DNA of 64,000 nucleotides. It comes from Bacteroidales bacterium (GTDB taxonomy: Bacteria; Bacteroidota; Bacteroidia; Bacteroidales; F082). Below, piece after piece: positions 52,286-61,134 of the stretch (position 1 is its first letter; each line of letters begins with the position of its first letter). The notes beneath the pieces are model-generated. The model did not search any database and was not told the DNA's origin. It saw only the letters and a program-made list of their open reading frames with translations. Location of the stretch: positions 1 to 64,000 of the forward strand of contig JAUXMV010000015.1 of assembly GCA_030683155.1 (NCBI GenBank), read 5' to 3'. The translations under genes and the position numbers were made by a program.

Positions 52286-53110
52286 ATGAAAAAACAAAAT
52301 CTTATTTCAGTGATTGCAATTGTGATGCTTTTAAGCAGCATACAGGTATTTTCAGCAAAAGAAGTTGAACTTTCCTACAAATTGGAGAAAGGTAAAAAGT
52401 ATGCAATGGAAATAAATAACAGGCAAACTATTTCAATGAATATGATGGGACAGAGCATGAATCTGACCCAAAACATTGTAATTAATCAGGAAATTCTGGT
52501 TGCGGATAAAATTGAAGACAGCTATACCCTTGAGCTAAACTATAAAAGAATTAGATTCAATCAAAATGCTATGGGTATGGAAATTCAATGGGACAGCGAT
52601 AAACCTGCAACAGAAGACCCGATTTCTCAACAAGTTGCCGCCTCTCTGGGCAAAGCAATCGGCACAACGGTAACAGCAATAATAGATCTACGGGGCCAGC
52701 CGCTCAGCAACAACCGCAGTGAAGTAATTACTGAAGCAAGCAATGTTTCTGGCTTTGAGTCGGGCATGATGATCGTATATGCAGGAAAAAAAGTTAGTGT
52801 TGGAGAAACCTGGCAAGTGAGCCTCAAACCTGATCCAAACAGCGACTTCACCATCACTTCAGATTATACTTTAGATGAAATTAAAGGGAAAAATGCCCAT
52901 ATAAGTTTTTCAGGCAACATAACCGGCACACAGCTCATGGGTGAAAAAGCTGAAATCAGTGGCACACTTTCAGGCAAAACAATTGTTGAACTAGCTTCAG
53001 GATGGATTGTTTCTGCAAGCATCAATCAAGCCATGGAAATGGAAATGGAGCAACAAGGCACAATAATTCCGATGCAAATGAACAGTTTCATTGAAATGAA
53101 TTCAAAGTAG
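52286..53110 (+). CDS. Secreted protein of unknown function (DUF6263-like)
   Basis: The 274-aa protein has a signal peptide (1-24, cleaved near FSAK). The mature part is beta-rich with Met-rich stretches (MNMMGQSMNLTQN, MEMEMEQQG). KGKKYAMEINNRQTISMNMMG at its start and VSVGETWQVSL in the middle resemble DUF6263. No catalytic residues were recognised. It is cotranscribed with dnaB by spacing, but there is no functional link. A terminator follows. Confidence 0.65.
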   Translation: MKKQNLISVIAIVMLLSSIQVFSAKEVELSYKLEKGKKYAMEINNRQTISMNMMGQSMNLTQNIVINQEILVADKIEDSYTLELNYKRIRFNQNAMGMEIQWDSDKPATEDPISQQVAASLGKAIGTTVTAIIDLRGQPLSNNRSEVITEASNVSGFESGMMIVYAGKKVSVGETWQVSLKPDPNSDFTITSDYTLDEIKGKNAHISFSGNITGTQLMGEKAEISGTLSGKTIVELASGWIVSASINQAMEMEMEQQGTIIPMQMNSFIEMNSK

Positions 53111-53140
53111 CGCTTAAAATTTAGCGTTGAAATAACAAAG

Positions 53141-53167
53141 AGCTGGTTAACCAACCGGCTTTTTTTT
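53141..53167 (+). terminator. Rho-independent terminator after the DUF6263-like gene
   Basis: AGCTGGTT / AACCGGCT form an 8-bp stem (one G-T pair) with a 4-nt loop AACC, followed by seven T. Confidence 0.85.
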
Positions 53168-53170
53168 ATT

Positions 53171-53178
53171 TACATTTG
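53171..53178 (+). promoter_or_regulatory. Candidate -7 box of the YdcF-like gene
   Basis: TACATTTG matches TAnnTTTG, 20 nt before the start at 53199, directly after the terminator T run. Confidence 0.45.
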
Positions 53179-53198
53179 CGAAGGATAAACAAACCCAA

Positions 53199-53918
53199 AT
53201 GATTGCAATTAAAACTACATTGAGATTTCTCTATCAATATTTAAGGAAGATCATTTACATCACGGGTTGGATTTTTATCGTAATGATAGCATTAAGTTTT
53301 ACTGATTATCCTTATCTGGTCTATCATTGGCTGGGAACAAGCAAAATCGAAAAAATTGATGACCCTAACTACATCGTTCTGATGGGTGCAGGCGGAATGC
53401 CCGGTCCACAAGGGTTATTGCGCTGTTATTATGCCGCCCTGGTAGCAGAAAAGTATCCGCAAAGTAAAATTATCGTTGCCCTGCCAGCTGATTCTGCTTC
53501 GTTTGAAGATAGTGACCACTTTGCTATGATTAACGAATTACTTCGATGGGGCATCGATTCAGAAAGAATTTTGTCAGAAATAAAGGGAACCAATACTTTT
53601 ACGCAAGCTGCTAATATAAAGCAAATTGCAGAAAACACTGAAGCAAAAGTCCTTGTAATTACTTCTCCTGAACATATGTACCGCAGTATTCTTACTTTCA
53701 AAAAAGCAGGATTTGAAACCGTTACTGGTGTTGCAACTTTTGAAAACTCCTTTGATGAAGAGCTTTTAATTGAAGATACTATTAAAGGTAAAAAAAGCTC
53801 AAAACCTGAAAGAAATCTTGATCTTCGTTACAATATGTGGAGCTACCTGCAATATGAAATTATCGTGATGAGGGAATTTACCGCAATAACTTACTATAAA
53901 TTAATGGGTTATATCTAG
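53199..53918 (+). CDS. YdcF/DUF218-family protein
   Basis: The 239-aa protein has an N-terminal membrane helix (~14-36). The DUF218 domain (~55-215) contains NYIVLMGAGGMPGP, KIIVALPAD, the acidic ERILSEIKGTNTFTQA and VLVITSPEHMYRSILTFKKAG. Members of the family are thought to act on cell-envelope or vitamin B12-related substrates (SanA, ElyC), without known reaction for most. It is transcribed alone and ends at a bidirectional terminator facing sucC. Confidence 0.82.
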   Translation: MIAIKTTLRFLYQYLRKIIYITGWIFIVMIALSFTDYPYLVYHWLGTSKIEKIDDPNYIVLMGAGGMPGPQGLLRCYYAALVAEKYPQSKIIVALPADSASFEDSDHFAMINELLRWGIDSERILSEIKGTNTFTQAANIKQIAENTEAKVLVITSPEHMYRSILTFKKAGFETVTGVATFENSFDEELLIEDTIKGKKSSKPERNLDLRYNMWSYLQYEIIVMREFTAITYYKLMGYI

Positions 53919-53944
53919 GCAAACCAACTAAACATAAACACATA

Positions 53945-53981
53945 AAAAAAGCCTGTACAGAATTCACTACACAGGCTTTTT
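53945..53981. terminator. Bidirectional terminator between ydcF-like and sucC
   Basis: AAAAAAGCCTGT and ACAGGCTTTTT pair around a 14-nt loop. A runs before and T runs after let it work on both strands of this convergent pair. Confidence 0.85.
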
Positions 53982-53998
53982 CAAAAAATGTATAAATC

Positions 53999-55189
53999 CT
54001 ACTTCAAAACTTCATTCACCAATGCCGCAGCATCCTGAAGTCTGATAGCTGAAAACACTTTCAAGCCGGATTTGTCTATAATTTCTTTTCCTTCTTCGGC
54101 ATTGGTACCTTGAAGACGAACAATAATGGGAACTTCAATTTCGCCAATATTGTTGTATGCATCCACTACACCCTGTGCAACGCGATCGCAACGAACTATT
54201 CCTCCAAAAATATTTACCAATATCGCCTTAACATTAGGATCTTTCAGAATAATTCTAAAACCTTCTTCTACCCTTTTCGCATTTGCGGTGCCACCAACAT
54301 CAAGGAAATTGGCCGGATCACCTCCCGACATTTTGATCATGTCCATTGTTGCCATTGCAAGCCCTGCTCCATTGACCATACAGCCTACATTGCCATCAAG
54401 TTTTACGTAATTCAAATCGAAACGACTGGCTTCCACTTCAATAGGATCTTCTTCATTGAGGTCGCGCATTCCGGCAATTTCAATCTGACGGAAAAGAGCG
54501 TTGTTGTCGATAACAACTTTAGCATCAGCAGCATATATTCTGTCATCAGCAGCTTTGATTACAGGATTGATCTCAAATAGGCTCGCATCCGATCCTTCGT
54601 AAGCTTTGTAAAGTGCAGCTACAAACTTCACCATCTCTTTAAAAGCAGTACCGGAGAGACCTAAATTAAAGGCGATTTTTCTGGCTTGAAATGCCTGTAA
54701 GCCAACTTTTGGATCAATTTCTTCTGTAAAGATTTGATCTGGTGTCTCCTCAGCAACCTTTTCAATATCCATCCCTCCTCTTGGAGAATACAAAATCATA
54801 TTTCTGCTTGTGGCCCGGTTAAGCAAAATACTCATATAAATTTCTGAAACAGGATATGGTCCTGGATAATAGATATTCTGCTCGACCAATACTTTTCTGA
54901 CATACTTTCCTTCGGCACTTGTTTGGGGAGTTATCAAAGTCATTCCAATAATCTGATCGGCAAAAAGCTCCACTTCTTCAATGGATTTGGCAATTTTTAC
55001 ACCACCGCCTTTGCCACGTCCACCGGCGTGAATCTGTGCTTTGACAGCCCATTTATCTGAACCTGTCATTTTTTGAATCTCCTTTGCTGCTTCAACAGCT
55101 TTTGCAGGTGATTCAGCTACAATACTCATAGGAACGGAAACGCCATATCCGCTTAGTATCTGTTTACCCTGAAACTCATGTAAATTCAT
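53999..55189 (-). CDS. sucC: Succinyl-CoA synthetase beta subunit
   Basis: From MNLHEFQGKQILSGYGV the protein is 396 aa, the usual length; the track start adds 22 residues covering the promoter. The ATP-grasp domain (~1-240) has KAQIHAGGRGKGGGVK, ILYSPRGGMDIEKVAEE and FEINPVIK. The C-terminal CoA-ligase domain has DVGGTANAKRVEEGF and NIFGGIVRCD. It works with SucD in the TCA cycle (succinyl-CoA to succinate plus ATP). No sucD lies next to it, so the alpha subunit is encoded elsewhere. Confidence 0.96.
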   Translation of the reverse strand: MNLHEFQGKQILSGYGVSVPMSIVAESPAKAVEAAKEIQKMTGSDKWAVKAQIHAGGRGKGGGVKIAKSIEEVELFADQIIGMTLITPQTSAEGKYVRKVLVEQNIYYPGPYPVSEIYMSILLNRATSRNMILYSPRGGMDIEKVAEETPDQIFTEEIDPKVGLQAFQARKIAFNLGLSGTAFKEMVKFVAALYKAYEGSDASLFEINPVIKAADDRIYAADAKVVIDNNALFRQIEIAGMRDLNEEDPIEVEASRFDLNYVKLDGNVGCMVNGAGLAMATMDMIKMSGGDPANFLDVGGTANAKRVEEGFRIILKDPNVKAILVNIFGGIVRCDRVAQGVVDAYNNIGEIEVPIIVRLQGTNAEEGKEIIDKSGLKVFSAIRLQDAAALVNEVLK

Positions 55190-55218
55190 AACGAAATAAT
55201 TCTGTGATTTTTGAAGTC

Positions 55219-55226
55219 CAAAAATA
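55219..55226 (-). promoter_or_regulatory. Candidate -7 box of sucC
   Basis: The minus strand reads TATTTTTG (TAnnTTTG), 29 nt before the start at 55189, inside the longer track ORF. Confidence 0.45.
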
Positions 55227-55342
55227 GAACTTTTTAGAGTATCTATTTCTATCAATCAAAGAAATCTTAAGTTTTTCTTTAACACATTCCGAAGAAGCTG
55301 AAACTGCAATGCTGACGAATACTGATTCGCGACAAAATTCTG

Positions 55343-55350
55343 TACCTTTG
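55343..55350 (+). promoter_or_regulatory. Candidate -7 box of lolD
   Basis: TACCTTTG matches TAnnTTTG, 21 nt before the ATG at 55372. It lies inside the longer track ORF (55309), so the shorter start is preferred. Confidence 0.5.
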
Positions 55351-55371
55351 CCCGGAAATCACATACTTAAA

Positions 55372-56022
55372 ATGATAAAGGCAAACGGAATTGTCAAAAA
55401 ATTCGGAAATCTTATCGTCCTCAAGGGGATAGATATGGTAGTAAAAGAAGGCGAAATCGTGTCAATAGTTGGTGCTTCGGGTGCAGGAAAATCAACATTA
55501 CTTCAAATATTAGGAACACTTGAAAAGCCGGATGAAGGCATTGTAACCATTGGAGGGACAGCAGTTAACAAGCTTTCAGACCAGGAGCTTTCAGCTTTCC
55601 GAAACCAAAAAATTGGCTTTGTTTTTCAGTTTCATCATTTGTTGCCAGAGTTTACTGCCCTCGAAAACATTTGCATACCTGCATTTATCGCTGGAACAGC
55701 TAAAAATAAAGCAATCGAAAGAGCAAAATATTTGCTTGATTACTTTAAACTTTCGGAGCGGGCCGAACATAAACCTTCTGAACTTTCCGGCGGCGAACAA
55801 CAGCGTGTAGCGGTCGCCCGGGCGCTCATGAATAATCCCGCAGTAGTACTCGCAGATGAGCCATCAGGCAATCTGGACTCAAATTCAGCCAACGAATTAC
55901 ACAAATTATTTTTCAAGCTGAGAGAAGAGTTTAACCAAACATTTATAATTGTAACACACAACCCCGAGCTTGCTGTTATGGCAGATCGAAAACTACATAT
56001 TGTCGATGGCCTGATTGAATAA
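55372..56022 (+). CDS. lolD: ABC transporter ATPase of the LolD type
   Basis: From [13 protein letters not shown] the protein is 216 aa. It has Walker [10 protein letters not shown], the Q loop, signature [15 protein letters not shown] and Walker [14 protein letters not shown]. This MacB/LolD subfamily couples ATP hydrolysis to membrane permeases that move lipoproteins to the outer membrane. No permease gene (lolC/E) is adjacent, so the substrate is inferred from the subfamily. It is divergent from sucC, and the large TPR gene follows 65 nt later. Confidence 0.88.
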   Translation: MIKANGIVKKFGNLIVLKGIDMVVKEGEIVSIVGASGAGKSTLLQILGTLEKPDEGIVTIGGTAVNKLSDQELSAFRNQKIGFVFQFHHLLPEFTALENICIPAFIAGTAKNKAIERAKYLLDYFKLSERAEHKPSELSGGEQQRVAVARALMNNPAVVLADEPSGNLDSNSANELHKLFFKLREEFNQTFIIVTHNPELAVMADRKLHIVDGLIE

Positions 56023-56087
56023 TTCAGCTGCAATAAAAACCATCCTATATCGTTAATTAAAGTTACACCAGAAAGTTAAATATCCAT

Positions 56088-59000
56088 ATGTACCGACTTT
56101 TTACCCTGAAAGCCTTACTGCTTTTGCTGATCTTAATTGCCGTACAATTTTCATTGCAGGCACAGGAACCCCAGCAAAATTTCGAAAGTATCATGCGTTC
56201 TGCAAATGAAAAATTCGCTGAAAAAGATTATATCAGTGCCAAGACTTATTATGAAATGGCATTGCGATTCAGAGAAAATGACGCAACGGCAAAGAATCGC
56301 CTGGCAGAAACAGTAGATCTCATTCAGAAACAAATGGAACTGCAGGGAAGATTTTACCAAAACCTTGATGAAGGTGACAGGCTCAATCGTGAAGGCAAAA
56401 TTGAAGAAGCACTTGAATTTTATAACAAAGCACTAAGCATCTTTCCACAAGATAAATATACCCTGAGCCAGACAACAAAAATTAACGAAACCCTTAATGT
56501 AAACAATCAACGTCAGCAAAGCTATCAAACAGCAATGCAGTTGGGAGAGCAACTTCTTGAAAGCAAAAAGTTTGAAGAAGCTTTAGTGCAATTTAATCAG
56601 GCAACAACCATATTTCCAGATGAAAAACTCCCAAAAGAGCGCATTGCTTCAACACAAGTCTTATTGGGTAAACAGAAAGAAAAAGAACAACTTTTTAACA
56701 ATCTGAAAACCGAAGCCAACAACTTGATTCTTAGAAGAAACTATACAGATGCGATTGTCAAGATTGAAGAAGCTTTGACATTATTTCCTGACGACGCAGC
56801 CACAATAACTCAGCTAAGCGACACTAAAATGCTGGCCACAAAGGCAAACAGATACAATGAAATTCTGGCAAAAGCTGATGAAGCCTATGAGCTGAAAAAA
56901 CTTGACGAATCCAGAACGCTTTACAGACAGGCGCTGGAAGTTTGGCCTGAGCAAAACTATGCCATCGATATGGTTAACCGCATCGATCAATTCCTTAACA
57001 GCGATGCTTATTTAAAAGAAGTTGCTTTGAAAAAGTTACTTGCAGATGCCAACAACGAATACCTGGAAAAACGCTTTGAGGCTGCACTAAAAACCTACGG
57101 AAAAGTCCTTGAAATAGACGCAGAGCATATTTTGGCATCTGAACGCGTCACCGAAATCACTTTCATTTTAGCGCAAGCCAAGGCTGAACAGGAAAAAGAG
57201 ATTCGTTTTGCTGAATTCGTTTCAAAAGGAGATTTAGCAATGTCACAATCTGATTTTGCACAGGCAGTAACTTCCTACAGAGATGCTGTCGGAATCAAAC
57301 AAGATGACACTTCCTTAAATGCAAAACTGGCAGATGCTGAAAAGAAATTTGGTGATCAGCAACTTGCTTTGGAAAAAGGCAAGCAGTATAGCAAACTGAT
57401 TGAAGATGCTGATAAATTGTTTACAGAAAACAAACTGGACAATGCAAAAGTGCTTTATGCACAAGCAGTTGAAGTAGACAATACGCAAAGTTATCCGCGC
57501 CAGCAAATTGATAAAATAAATACACTTCTGGCTGAGGCTGAGAAAAAACAACAGGCTGATGCAGCCTATAACGAACTTTTGGCTGCTGCAAAACAATATT
57601 TCGATGCACGAAGCTGGGAACTTGCAATTTCAGAATATAATAAAGCACTTCAAATTAATCCTGATGCGGAACTTCCAAAACAGCAGATTACTGAAATAAA
57701 CAGAATCAAGGAAAATGAGGCATCTGAGTTGGCAAACAATCAGGCATACCAGGCATTTGTTGATGAAGGAAATTCTTCTTTAAGTCAAAAAAATTATGAA
57801 ACGGCCATCCAAGCTTTCACAAATGCATTAAGCCTTCGTCCTAACGAATCACTGCCAAAACAAAAGATTGCAGAAATTGAACGATTAGTGAACGAGGAAA
57901 AAGTGATGGCAGAAAAGGAATCCAGCTATGCAGCCCTTATTGCATCAGCAGATCAGCAATTTACCAATGAGAATTATGAAGGTGCAAGAGAAAACTATAA
58001 CAAAGCACTTGCGCTTTTCAGCGAAAGAGAACACCCTGCTTCACGCATAAAAGAAATCGGCAATATTGTTGCAGGAAAAGCTGCCGCTCAAGAACTTGAA
58101 GCAAGATATGCTGCTTTAATCAATGAGGCTGACACTGATTTCAATAGTAAAAATTATCAGTCTGCTCAGTTGAAATACACCGATGCCTTAGCGCTAAAAC
58201 CTTCTGAAAAGCATCCAAAAAGCAAACTTGAAGAGATAGGTGCTATCTTTTCAGATTTAGCCAAACAAGAAGAGCTGAATAAGAATTACTTACAAAAAAT
58301 CGAGCTTGCTGATCAACTCTATTCAAATGAGTTGCTCGATGATGCTCTCGCTGCCTATCGTGAAGCTTTACAGCTCAAACCCAATGAAAGTTATCCGCAG
58401 AGTCAGATAAGTTTGATTGAAACAAAAAAACAAGCGCTTGCCACAGCAAAAGAACTCGAGACACGCGTTAATAACCTTAAAGTTCAGGGAGATAACCTTC
58501 TTTCTAATAATCAGTTAACTGAAGCAAGTGGGATTTTTGACCAGATACTTTCTTTAGATCCTGCAAACATTTATGCCGCAGCAAAAAAGGCTGAAATAGC
58601 CCTTGCACTTGAGGCCATAGAACGCGAAAACAAAAGCAGATATGATGCTGCCATTGCAGAAGGTGATCGTCAGGTGGGCATTAATGAATATCAGTTGGCT
58701 GTTGTCTCTTTTAAAACTGCACTTGGATATAAAGCAAATGATCCTTATGCTACCCAAAGAATCAAACAGATTGAAGTGATTCTTGAAGAAAGGTTGCTCG
58801 CATTAAAATCAGAATACAATAAATTCGTGAGTGAGGCCGACAGAAGTTTTAATACCGGAAATTATGACAAAGCTATTGAAGCATATCTTAGAGCTGAAGG
58901 CATTAAACCTGATGAGCGTTATCCGAGAGAGATGATACACAAAATCGCTCAAATAATGGAGGCAAACAAGATAAGAGAGCTTAACGTTTCTCCTGTTCAG

Positions 59001-59312
59001 ATTGCAGCCAATGTCTCGAAAAGATTTGATTTTGAGCCTGTTGATGTTACCGAACGCAGGTCAAATTATATTCTGATCAAAGCAAAAAATTCTGGAAACA
59101 GCCCTTTCCCACTTCTGGTTAATTTTGGCAGTAAAAGTGGTAGAAACGGAGGTTTTGTTTTACCAATTCCAGAAAATGATAGTTACAACGATTTTATTGT
59201 CCGCATTGGTTCACAATACAAATGGTTCAGCGAAGACAATATTTATATTGAACTGCTCCCTGAAAACGGGAGTATTGAAGTAAGCATGATTCAGATTTCC
59301 AAAGGCAATTAG
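56088..59312 (+). CDS. Large secreted TPR-repeat protein, 1074 aa
   Basis: A signal peptide (1-25, cleaved near LQAQ) precedes about 14 repeats of ~65 aa. Each has the pattern Y-x2-LI-x2-AD..F-x-N-Y-x2-A...Y..AL.LKP-E..P-x-x-I-x-EI (for example ENYEGAREN, KNYQSAQLKYTDALALKPSEKHP). The repeats form TPR pairs that give a long superhelix, about 960 residues. The last ~100 residues form a beta domain (VTERRSNYILIKAKNSGNSP, SMIQIS). It is exported to the periplasm or surface and probably scaffolds other proteins. Repeats are diverged in DNA, so slippage is less likely than in the adhesin. Partner unknown. Confidence 0.8.
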   Translation: MYRLFTLKALLLLLILIAVQFSLQAQEPQQNFESIMRSANEKFAEKDYISAKTYYEMALRFRENDATAKNRLAETVDLIQKQMELQGRFYQNLDEGDRLNREGKIEEALEFYNKALSIFPQDKYTLSQTTKINETLNVNNQRQQSYQTAMQLGEQLLESKKFEEALVQFNQATTIFPDEKLPKERIASTQVLLGKQKEKEQLFNNLKTEANNLILRRNYTDAIVKIEEALTLFPDDAATITQLSDTKMLATKANRYNEILAKADEAYELKKLDESRTLYRQALEVWPEQNYAIDMVNRIDQFLNSDAYLKEVALKKLLADANNEYLEKRFEAALKTYGKVLEIDAEHILASERVTEITFILAQAKAEQEKEIRFAEFVSKGDLAMSQSDFAQAVTSYRDAVGIKQDDTSLNAKLADAEKKFGDQQLALEKGKQYSKLIEDADKLFTENKLDNAKVLYAQAVEVDNTQSYPRQQIDKINTLLAEAEKKQQADAAYNELLAAAKQYFDARSWELAISEYNKALQINPDAELPKQQITEINRIKENEASELANNQAYQAFVDEGNSSLSQKNYETAIQAFTNALSLRPNESLPKQKIAEIERLVNEEKVMAEKESSYAALIASADQQFTNENYEGARENYNKALALFSEREHPASRIKEIGNIVAGKAAAQELEARYAALINEADTDFNSKNYQSAQLKYTDALALKPSEKHPKSKLEEIGAIFSDLAKQEELNKNYLQKIELADQLYSNELLDDALAAYREALQLKPNESYPQSQISLIETKKQALATAKELETRVNNLKVQGDNLLSNNQLTEASGIFDQILSLDPANIYAAAKKAEIALALEAIERENKSRYDAAIAEGDRQVGINEYQLAVVSFKTALGYKANDPYATQRIKQIEVILEERLLALKSEYNKFVSEADRSFNTGNYDKAIEAYLRAEGIKPDERYPREMIHKIAQIMEANKIRELNVSPVQIAANVSKRFDFEPVDVTERRSNYILIKAKNSGNSPFPLLVNFGSKSGRNGGFVLPIPENDSYNDFIVRIGSQYKWFSEDNIYIELLPENGSIEVSMIQISKGN

Positions 59313-59360
59313 GCTGCCCAGAAAGTTACAGAATGGATTTTCATTTCTCGTAAACTTTTC

Positions 59361-59368
59361 TAAATTTG
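59361..59368 (+). promoter_or_regulatory. Candidate -7 box of the class V aminotransferase gene
   Basis: TAAATTTG matches TAnnTTTG, 91 nt before the chosen start at 59460 (67 nt before the track start at 59436). Confidence 0.4.
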
Positions 59369-59459
59369 CACATTGACACTTATTAATGCCTCATGCATTC
59401 ATAAAAGGCCAATAAGTTGTCATTGATGTGGGAAGATGCGTTTCCTCCCAGCGCAAAAT

Positions 59460-60938
59460 ATGGTTATGACAGATTTAGAAAAACATTTTGAATATTTTCG
59501 AAAACGGACAATTGGCAACGATTTAGTTTACAACAGTCCTTATGGCCCTCAAAAACTGTTATATGCTGATTGGATTGCCAGTGGCCGGCTTTATCAGCCT
59601 ATCGAAGACAGGATAACCAAAGATATTGGTCCGTTTGTAGGCAATACACATACCGAAACCAGTGAAACGGGAACTTTGATGACAAAGGCATATCACTATG
59701 CACACAAACTTATCAAAAAGCACGTCAATGCTGGTCCGGATGACGTGATTATTACCGCAGGCACCGGGATGACAACTGTTATTAATAAAATGCAGCGTAT
59801 CATGGGACTCAAAAATTGTCACATGATTCATTCCAAAGATTGTTTGCAGAAGGCCGAAAAACCTGTAGTATTTCTTAGTCACATGGAGCATCACTCAAAC
59901 CATACAAACTGGTTTGAAACAAATGTCGATGTTGTTGTTTTGCAGCCCGACAAAAATTTATGCATTGATTTGAATGAGTTAAAAAACCAGCTGGAAAAAT
60001 ATAAAGACCGAAACTTTAAAATCGGTTCTTTTACTGCATGCTCAAATGTTACCGGTATAGAAACGCCTTATCATGAAATGGCAAAAATCATGCACGAACA
60101 CGGAGGAGTAATTTTTGTTGATTTTGCTGCATCTGCACCTTATGTCGATATTGATATGCATCCCGCCGATGACGAAATGAAAAAACTGGATGCCATTTTC
60201 TTCAGTCCGCATAAATTCCTTGGTGGCCCCGGAAGCTCAGGCGTGATGATTTTCGACAGATCATTGTACAAGAGTCCATCACCTGACAACCCTGGTGGAG
60301 GAACCGTGGATTGGACTAACCCATGGGGAGAATATAAATACATTGATGATATTGAAATACGTGAAGATGGTGGTACCCCTGGTTTTTTACAGGCTATCAG
60401 AACGGCTCTGGCAATCGAGGTGAAAAACCAAATGAATACAGCAAAAATGCGTGAACGCGAGCATCAGCTGGTTCAGAAAGCATTTACAGAATTACGTAAA
60501 ATTGATGGTTTGCATATTCTTGCCGATAATGTTGAAAAGCGACTTGGGGTCTTTTCGTTCTATCTCGACAATATTCATTTCAACCTGGTTGTGAAACTAT
60601 TAAGCGATCGTTTTGGGATTCAGGTAAGGGGTGGTTGCGCCTGCGCCGGAACCTATGGACATTATCTGCTTGATGTAAGCCATGCTAAGTCAAGGGAAAT
60701 AACTGATCTGATAAACCATGGTGATCTTTCTGAAAAACCAGGCTGGATACGCGCTTCACTTCATCCAACAATGACAGATGATGAACTTGATACCCTTATA
60801 CTTGCAATTGGTCAGGTGAAAAAAAATCATCTTGAATGGCAAAATGACTATGAGTACAATAAATTTACCAACGAGTTCAGACACATAAACGAACCCGTCG
60901 ATAAAACAGTGGTTGTTAAACCTTGGTTTAACCTTTAA
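59460..60938 (+). CDS. Class V aminotransferase / cysteine desulfurase-like enzyme
   Basis: The protein is 492 aa from MVMTDLEKHFEYF (track start eight residues longer; choice uncertain). It is a PLP enzyme of the NifS/Csd fold. It has the cofactor region GTGMTTVINKM, SHMEHHSNHTNWFE, the PLP lysine in FFSPHKFLGGPGSSGVM and a Cys-bearing loop RGGCACAGTYGH. At ~490 aa it is longer than IscS/SufS, and no iscU or suf genes lie nearby, so it may not be a house-keeping desulfurase. Substrate unknown. It is convergent with the 55-aa gene. Confidence 0.85.
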   Translation: MVMTDLEKHFEYFRKRTIGNDLVYNSPYGPQKLLYADWIASGRLYQPIEDRITKDIGPFVGNTHTETSETGTLMTKAYHYAHKLIKKHVNAGPDDVIITAGTGMTTVINKMQRIMGLKNCHMIHSKDCLQKAEKPVVFLSHMEHHSNHTNWFETNVDVVVLQPDKNLCIDLNELKNQLEKYKDRNFKIGSFTACSNVTGIETPYHEMAKIMHEHGGVIFVDFAASAPYVDIDMHPADDEMKKLDAIFFSPHKFLGGPGSSGVMIFDRSLYKSPSPDNPGGGTVDWTNPWGEYKYIDDIEIREDGGTPGFLQAIRTALAIEVKNQMNTAKMREREHQLVQKAFTELRKIDGLHILADNVEKRLGVFSFYLDNIHFNLVVKLLSDRFGIQVRGGCACAGTYGHYLLDVSHAKSREITDLINHGDLSEKPGWIRASLHPTMTDDELDTLILAIGQVKKNHLEWQNDYEYNKFTNEFRHINEPVDKTVVVKPWFNL

Positions 60939-60956
60939 TGAAAAAGAAAATGGATC

Positions 60957-61124
60957 TTAAAAGGGAACTTTATGAGGATACATTGCCCTCACTATAATAA
61001 ATAAAGCCAGTGCCATCACACCGATGAGGCCAAATGTTACAGCCAAAGCCTTCTTATTTTTCGAAAAGAACCAAATTGTAAGACCGAAAAAAAACAGCGC
61101 CAGTATCAATAAAGTCAAAACCAT
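60957..61124 (-). CDS. Small two-helix membrane protein, 55 aa
   Basis: The ORF is just under the track's cut-off. It begins MVLTLLILALFFFGLTIWFF, has a short basic turn SKNKKA, a second hydrophobic helix (~28-46, LAVTFGLIGVMALALFII) and ends RAMYPHKVPF. This is a typical membrane hairpin. It starts 10 nt after the relA stop on the same strand and is surely part of that transcript. The whole stretch between the convergent genes is filled by it, which supports its reality. No family is recognised. Confidence 0.65.
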   Translation of the reverse strand: MVLTLLILALFFFGLTIWFFSKNKKALAVTFGLIGVMALALFIIVRAMYPHKVPF

Positions 61125-61134
61125 AATATTTATT

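Noticed and set aside
54110-54580. 156-aa + strand ORF
   Set aside because: Antisense shadow of sucC; rich in Asn/Ile/Phe with no domain.
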